DNA of 10,267 bases from positions 1 to 10,267 of the forward strand of contig JAEZSL010000282.1 in NCBI GenBank assembly GCA_023443925.1, in the 5' to 3' direction. The translations under genes were made by a program, and so were the position numbers. How positions within the stretch are numbered: the stretch's first letter is position 1; every line of letters starts with the position of its first letter. Shown here in pieces: positions 6,524 to 10,267 of the stretch. Below the pieces are notes generated by a model. It did not search any database and had not been told where the DNA came from. It worked only from the letters and a program-made list of their open reading frames with translations. The DNA is from Bacillota bacterium. GTDB lineage: Bacteria; Bacillota_A; Clostridia; Lachnospirales; Lachnospiraceae.

Positions 6524-7129
6524 CTATAATGCTGCGAAATTTTTAAGTATCTTCAGGCCGATATCACCGCTTTTTTCCGGATGGAACTGGCAGGCAAAAA
6601 TATTATCTTTTTCAACAGATGCGTGTATTAATGTGCTGTAATCCGTGGTTGCTGCAACCTCTGCCTCATTTTGGGCTTTCAGATAATAGGAATGAACAAA
6701 ATATACGTAAGCATGATTTTCGATTCCGTCAAAAAGCTTTGAGCCGGTTTTTATCTCCAGGGAATTCCATCCCATATGCGGAATTTTATGGCCAGCCTTA
6801 TCAGGAATCCGGACAATCTGACCTTTAAGAATACCCAGGCCCGGTACGCCTGACGACTCTTCGCTGCTTTCAAACAAAAGCTGAAGTCCTAAACATATAC
6901 CTAAAAAAGGGTTGCCGGAATCAGCCACATCTTTTATAGTTTGTACTAATCCGTAGCTGTTGAGTTTATCCATGGCTACCCCGAAGGAACCAACTCCTGG
7001 CAGTATTACCTTATCTGCTTTTAATAACTCGTCCCTGTTTCTCGTAATTACCGTAGTTTCTCCTAAATAATTAAGCGCTTTTTCAACACTTTTTAAGTTC
7101 CCGGCATCATAGTCAATTATAGCAATCAT
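6524..7129 (-). CDS. hisH: imidazole glycerol phosphate synthase, glutaminase subunit HisH
   Basis: HisH (201 residues) is the class I glutamine amidotransferase that releases ammonia from glutamine and passes it to HisF. The triad is visible: Cys79 in GICLGLQLLFE, and His183 and Glu185 in QFHPEKSG. The N-terminal IAIIDYDAGNLKSV and the loop LPGVGSFG at 43-50 are typical. The ATG at 7129 gives the standard N-terminus; AAAGG is 11 nt upstream, a slightly long spacing. It follows a terminator hairpin of the upstream membrane-protein gene, so a promoter would be expected between 7130 and 7180, but I see only poor matches; readthrough from upstream is possible. Confidence 0.97.
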   Translation of the reverse strand: MIAIIDYDAGNLKSVEKALNYLGETTVITRNRDELLKADKVILPGVGSFGVAMDKLNSYGLVQTIKDVADSGNPFLGICLGLQLLFESSEESSGVPGLGILKGQIVRIPDKAGHKIPHMGWNSLEIKTGSKLFDGIENHAYVYFVHSYYLKAQNEAEVAATTDYSTLIHASVEKDNIFACQFHPEKSGDIGLKILKNFAAL

Positions 7130-7180
7130 TACGTACCATACCTTTCTAAAGTATTACATGCTTCTCTTTTAATAGAATAA

Positions 7181-7216
7181 GCATAAAGAGTTTTATATAT
7201 TCAAAACCCTTTATGC
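7181..7216 (-). terminator. intrinsic terminator after the zinc-ribbon membrane protein gene
   Basis: Arms at 7181-7194 and 7203-7216 make a 14-bp stem with an 8-nt loop. The single non-Watson-Crick position is G-U on the minus strand but A-C on the plus strand, which fits use on the minus strand. The following minus-strand bases TTATTCTATT are T-rich but not a clean run, so termination may be partial and allow readthrough into hisH. Confidence 0.6.
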
Positions 7217-7230
7217 CTCATTGCAAAATA

Positions 7231-8889
7231 TTATTCTCCTTTTTCCAGAACAGTATTTATTACCTTTATACTATACTGGGTTTGATCTTCACTGTCATTT
7301 AATGCGGCAGCTTCTTTTTCTGTAATATTAAACTGTTTATCTAATTTATCCAGAATCTGTTCTTTTACATAATCTAAATCCGATTTTATTCCAAGGTCAG
7401 CGGCAGTTTTTATGTGTTTGTCATAGCGCTTCAGTCCCTTTAGCAGGGAGTCCAAAGCTTCCGGATACATATTTATGTCAAGGTAATTCTGATATGAATT
7501 CAGCTCTTTCTGTATAAACATAACTGTCATAATTTTATTATAGATTACTTCATCTTTTTCTCTGATATCAAGTCCGTATATATCATTATATGCTTCGTCA
7601 TATCTTCTTCTTGAGAAATCGGTGTTGGCATTCTCTATATCCAAAGAGTATGAATATGTATCAGTTCCTATTATAACAAACCCTCCGATTAAGATAAAAA
7701 AGGTCATGACAAAAATGACAGCTAATTTATTAATTTTAATATTATCTTCAGGATCAGCAACCACTTCCGCTTTCTTAGGCTTAGGTTCCTTTTTAGCCTT
7801 TTTTGCTTTAACCGCAGGTTTCTTTTTAACCTGTTTTTTCTTGGCTTCCTTCTTCTGTTTGGCTTTCGCCTTTTTATCTGTCTCTTCTTTTTCCTCTGCA
7901 GCTTTATTCGCGCTTACTTTTTTTGCAATTTTTTTAGGTTCCGTTTTCTTCTTAGCTTTCTCTGCTTTTTTCTTTTCGGCTTTTTTACCCGCTTTTGCAT
8001 CTTCCGCTAATTTCCCATCAGCACTGTCACCATCAGATTTTTTCTTATTCTTTTTACCAAAAACTTTCTGAAAGAAACTCATTTTTTTCTCAGCTTTGCT
8101 TTCTGCAGGCTCCAAAGCTTTCGCAGCAGGAGCTGATGGAATTCCAATATCCGGCTTTGGCTCCTCTTTATCACTCAGGGTATCAACAGCACTTAATACA
8201 TCAGAAAAAATACCGCCAACGTCACTTGCACCAAGCGGTTTGTCTTCTTGGGGCAGCTCTTCTTCAAATCCATCGGCTATTTCAGATGGCAGATCTTCAA
8301 TCGAGAATAAATCCTGTGGTTCCGCCATTACCTCATCCTGAGTGCTGTTTACCTCATTATTCACAGCCTTATCTGAAGCACTAATACTGTTTTTTGCAAT
8401 ATTTGCCTCATCCTGTGCAGAAATCATGTCCAATAATGCCAGTAAATCTTCATCCGTATCTTCCATCTCAATATTCTCATCCGGATCAAAATAGGTTTCA
8501 TCTGCATCATCCATATGATTTTCATCCTCAAAATCCTGCAGCATTGATAAGATATCATCTTCTGTAGTTTTATTTACTTCATTTTCTTTATCGAATTCGT
8601 CTCTCAAAATTTTTTCATCCTGTTTCGTAATATTTTGTGTTTTTCTTCTATTTAATAAGATTTTATCCTCAAATGCAGATAAACCATTATTATTACTCAT
8701 ATTCGTAAAATCAGAATTAACATCAGGCCTTATCTTTTGGGGTTGCATGTTATTCGGATTGTTAGTAACAGATGCTAACAGGTTGTCCAGATAAGATTCA
8801 TTAAACTTTGCTCTATTTTTATCATAACAATCCTTACAATATTCCTCACTCTCCGGAATCTGTGTTTTACACAGGCTGCATACCGCCAT
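7231..8889 (-). CDS. uncharacterised zinc-ribbon, Lys-rich single-pass membrane protein
   Basis: I do not recognise a named family. The 552-residue protein has a zinc ribbon at the N-terminus (Cys4, Cys7, Cys18, Cys21; CxxC-x10-CxxC). A low-complexity acidic region follows at about 90-225. Residues 265-375 are very rich in Lys and Ala. One membrane helix lies at about 389-408 (LAVIFVMTFFILIGGFVIIG). The C-terminal part of about 145 residues is predicted mainly helical, with pieces such as YDEAYNDIYG and YPEALDSLLKGLKRYD that vaguely recall TPR-like helices. The Lys-rich side suggests N-terminus in the cytoplasm and C-terminus outside. I chose the ATG at 8889 (GGAG 10 nt upstream, protein begins MAVCSLC). 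An ATG at 8895 has GGAG only 4 nt away, and a GTG at 8907 overlaps the ribosome binding site. It has its own promoter and terminator. Role unknown; the cytoplasmic half could bind nucleic acid or act as a flexible tether. Confidence 0.8.
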   Translation of the reverse strand: MAVCSLCKTQIPESEEYCKDCYDKNRAKFNESYLDNLLASVTNNPNNMQPQKIRPDVNSDFTNMSNNNGLSAFEDKILLNRRKTQNITKQDEKILRDEFDKENEVNKTTEDDILSMLQDFEDENHMDDADETYFDPDENIEMEDTDEDLLALLDMISAQDEANIAKNSISASDKAVNNEVNSTQDEVMAEPQDLFSIEDLPSEIADGFEEELPQEDKPLGASDVGGIFSDVLSAVDTLSDKEEPKPDIGIPSAPAAKALEPAESKAEKKMSFFQKVFGKKNKKKSDGDSADGKLAEDAKAGKKAEKKKAEKAKKKTEPKKIAKKVSANKAAEEKEETDKKAKAKQKKEAKKKQVKKKPAVKAKKAKKEPKPKKAEVVADPEDNIKINKLAVIFVMTFFILIGGFVIIGTDTYSYSLDIENANTDFSRRRYDEAYNDIYGLDIREKDEVIYNKIMTVMFIQKELNSYQNYLDINMYPEALDSLLKGLKRYDKHIKTAADLGIKSDLDYVKEQILDKLDKQFNITEKEAAALNDSEDQTQYSIKVINTVLEKGE

Positions 8890-8924
8890 CCGCATACCAC
8901 TCCTCACAAAATTCGATTACTGCT

Positions 8925-8953
8925 ATTTTATATTATTCTGTAAATAAATGCAA
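8925..8953 (-). promoter_or_regulatory. sigma-A promoter of the zinc-ribbon protein gene
   Basis: TTGCAT (8948-8953) and TAAAAT (8925-8930) on the minus strand are separated by 17 bp, each close to consensus. Initiation near 8918 leaves about 29 nt before the chosen start codon. No terminator is visible between cheV and this promoter, so readthrough from cheV may add to expression. Confidence 0.6.
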
Positions 8954-8995
8954 GCAGATAGCTAAATATACATTCCTATCGTAAACATTATTCCA

Positions 8996-9886
8996 TTAAT
9001 GCAATATGTATTGATCCATCACTTCAACCAGCGATCCAATTTCCGGTTTTGAAATTTGAGCATCTGCACCGATTACTTCCCCTTTTTTCTTCATTTCCTC
9101 GTTAATTAAGGATGAAAATATGATTACGGGCAAACTTTTAAGTTCGGGATCTGTTTTGATTAGCTTGGTAAGGTGATGCCCGTCCATTTGAGGCATCTCA
9201 ATATCGGTAATAATACATTTTACACTTCTTTCAATATCATGATCTTCTTTGATTTTTCTTAGTTTATTCCAGGCTTCCAACCCATTCACAGTTGACATTA
9301 TATTAGTATAACCAGCCCTTATTAAGCATTCCTGAATCAGTTTACTAAGCAGGGGCGAATCTTCTACAATCAAAATTGGTGCCTCATTACGATTTCTTAC
9401 TCCTAAATGATTAATGTCAGATATTTTCAAACCGGTCTCAGGACTAATATCGGATATAATTTTCTCAAAATCAAGTACTATAATCAATTTTTCACTAATT
9501 TTGATGATTCCCGTTGCGATTGCATTGATGGTTTCATCCGGCTTATTGATGTCTTCCCATGAAACACGGTGGATTCCTACTACTCCATGTACGTGAAAAG
9601 CAACATTCAGTTTATTAAAATTTGTAACAATATTCATATCAGTTGTTTGATTTACCGTATCCGGAGTATTTAAACATTTGGCCAGATTAATTACGGTAAT
9701 AATGGTATCTCTTGGCATAAAAATACCTTCTATACCCGGATGGGCGTTCGGTATTGGGGTTGGAGCATGATAGGGTAATATTTCTCTGATCTTGGCTACA
9801 TTAATTCCATAAAAGTTATTACCAACTTTAAATTCTAATATTTCTAATTCATTCGTTCCGCTTTCTAACAATACTCCCGTGCTCAT
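8996..9886 (-). CDS. cheV: chemotaxis adaptor-receiver protein CheV
   Basis: CheV (296 residues) couples chemoreceptors to the CheA kinase and takes part in adaptation through phosphorylation of its receiver domain. Residues about 13-150 are a CheW-like domain (LEILEFKVGNNFYGINVAKIREI, then GIEGIFMPRD and VINLAKCL). Residues about 170-294 are a response-regulator receiver: acidic pair Glu175-Asp176 in ILIVEDSPL, phosphoacceptor Asp228 in IITDIEMPQMDG, Ser258-Ser259 at the switch position, and Lys280 in QISKPE. All key residues are intact, so phosphorylation should work. The ATG at 9886 has GGAGG 8 nt upstream. It is not in a large chemotaxis cluster here; it stands alone with its own promoter directly after an rRNA operon. 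Its presence implies a motile or chemotactic organism. Confidence 0.96.
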   Translation of the reverse strand: MSTGVLLESGTNELEILEFKVGNNFYGINVAKIREILPYHAPTPIPNAHPGIEGIFMPRDTIITVINLAKCLNTPDTVNQTTDMNIVTNFNKLNVAFHVHGVVGIHRVSWEDINKPDETINAIATGIIKISEKLIIVLDFEKIISDISPETGLKISDINHLGVRNRNEAPILIVEDSPLLSKLIQECLIRAGYTNIMSTVNGLEAWNKLRKIKEDHDIERSVKCIITDIEMPQMDGHHLTKLIKTDPELKSLPVIIFSSLINEEMKKKGEVIGADAQISKPEIGSLVEVMDQYILH

Positions 9887-9939
9887 GCTAATTTCCTCCG
9901 TTATGTAAAAACTCTTTCCGTTAATTTCTATTTATACAT

Positions 9940-9968
9940 ATTATATTATATTATTCTATAAAATTCAA
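9940..9968 (-). promoter_or_regulatory. sigma-A promoter of cheV
   Basis: TTGAAT (9963-9968) and a perfect TATAAT (9940-9945) on the minus strand lie 17 bp apart. Initiation near 9933 gives a leader of about 47 nt. It begins about 25 bp after the rRNA terminator. No match to the motility sigma-D consensus was noticed, so cheV may be expressed with housekeeping genes. Confidence 0.7.
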
Positions 9969-9990
9969 ACTTATTTGATAATTTTCGGCA

Positions 9991-10034
9991 TTAAAAAAGG
10001 CCTAGAAATTCTATGATTCAGAACTTTTAGGCCT
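9991..10034 (-). terminator. intrinsic terminator of the rRNA operon
   Basis: Arms at 9998-10012 and 10020-10034 form a 15-position stem with one mismatch and one G-U pair around a 7-nt loop. Its base is the GC-rich AGGCCTA/TAGGCCT, and on the minus strand it runs directly into TTTTTT. It lies about 115 nt past the 23S rRNA 3' end and insulates cheV from rRNA transcription. Confidence 0.88.
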
Positions 10035-10148
10035 ATATTACTAAACTAATTTTATTCATATTTCTCTTTTTCCTACACTAACACATTAAATTCAATCCGT
10101 AAATGAACAATTACCATATAAGAAATTCTCTTGGAGTTTCCTATTTTT
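10035..10148. other. rRNA operon 3' spacer without a 5S gene
   Basis: This AT-rich spacer lies between the 23S 3' end and the terminator. It is about the length of a 5S gene, but none of the conserved 5S blocks is present on either strand, and no tRNA was recognised. It probably contains the trailer processed from the 23S precursor. Confidence 0.6.
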
Positions 10149-10267
10149 GGTCAAGCCCTCGACCTATTAGTATTAGTCAGCTGCATGCATTACTGCACTT
10201 CCACCTCTAACCTATCCACCTTGTCGTCTTCAAGGGGTCTTACTAGCTTATGCTATGGGATATCTTA
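10149..10267 (-). rRNA. 23S ribosomal RNA, 3' end (partial)
   Basis: The minus strand shows the conserved 3'-terminal region of bacterial 23S rRNA: AAGACCCCTTGAAGACGAC, then GGTGGATAGGTTAGAGGTGG, then CTAATACTAATAGGTCGAGG, ending GGCTTGACC. About 119 nt are inside the window; the rest lies beyond the right edge. The exact mature 3' end is set by comparison with the usual ending and may be off by a few bases. Confidence 0.95.

Noticed and set aside
7622..8384. Plus-strand open frames of 81-149 codons opposite the zinc-ribbon protein gene
   Set aside because: They mirror the Lys/Ala-rich and acidic tracts of the real gene, giving Phe/Leu/Ser-rich nonsense, and have no ribosome binding sites.
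10035..10148. 5S rRNA or tRNA gene in the 23S trailer
   Set aside because: No conserved 5S blocks, tRNA cloverleaf or T-loop GTTCRA pattern was found on either strand by eye.

Overview
This is a low-GC stretch whose genes all read on the minus strand. Gram-positive style Shine-Dalgarno sites (GGAGG, AGGAGG), sigma-A type promoters with 17-bp spacers, a CheV chemotaxis protein and a GntR/LacI-type sugar regulator point to a Firmicute. A motile clostridium of the Lachnospiraceae type is my best guess. That placement is inference from gene content and composition, not from a search.

Going from the right edge, in the direction of transcription: the window enters at the 3' end of a 23S rRNA gene (10149-10267). 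About 115 nt of spacer without a recognisable 5S gene follows, then a strong terminator (9991-10034). A new promoter (9940-9968) starts cheV. After it, a promoter at 8925-8953 serves an unrecognised membrane protein with an N-terminal zinc ribbon, an acidic stretch, a Lys/Ala-rich stretch and one membrane segment. That gene ends at a hairpin terminator (7181-7216). Next come hisH and hisF, the two subunits of imidazole glycerol phosphate synthase, 9 bp apart. After a spacer rich in short repeats comes ung (uracil-DNA glycosylase) with its own terminator (4749-4803).

The left half is a mannoside-degradation locus. A transcription factor with a GntR-type DNA-binding domain and a LacI-type sugar-sensing domain (3577-4680) has a good promoter and a palindrome over its predicted start site. 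Downstream lie a GH38 alpha-mannosidase and, 32 bp later, a GH125 exo-alpha-1,6-mannosidase cut by the left edge. The GH38/GH125 pair is known from bacteria that strip mannose from N-glycans or similar mannosides, so the regulator probably controls the two hydrolases in response to a mannose-containing sugar.

The most unusual part is the roughly 740-bp gap between the regulator and the GH38 gene. It holds a perfect consensus sigma-A promoter (TTGACA, 17 bp, TATAAT; 3387-3415). About 20 bp downstream is a tandem array (3088-3360) whose 43-bp unit is itself two half-repeats of 22 and 21 bp. Beyond that lie a 54-bp imperfect palindrome, a second set of 21-22-bp-spaced repeats, and a 16-bp perfect palindrome just before the GH38 ribosome binding site. 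If transcription runs through, the hydrolase mRNA would have a repeat-filled leader of about 540 nt. Otherwise the array is a separate noncoding RNA or a phased protein-binding or curved-DNA element.
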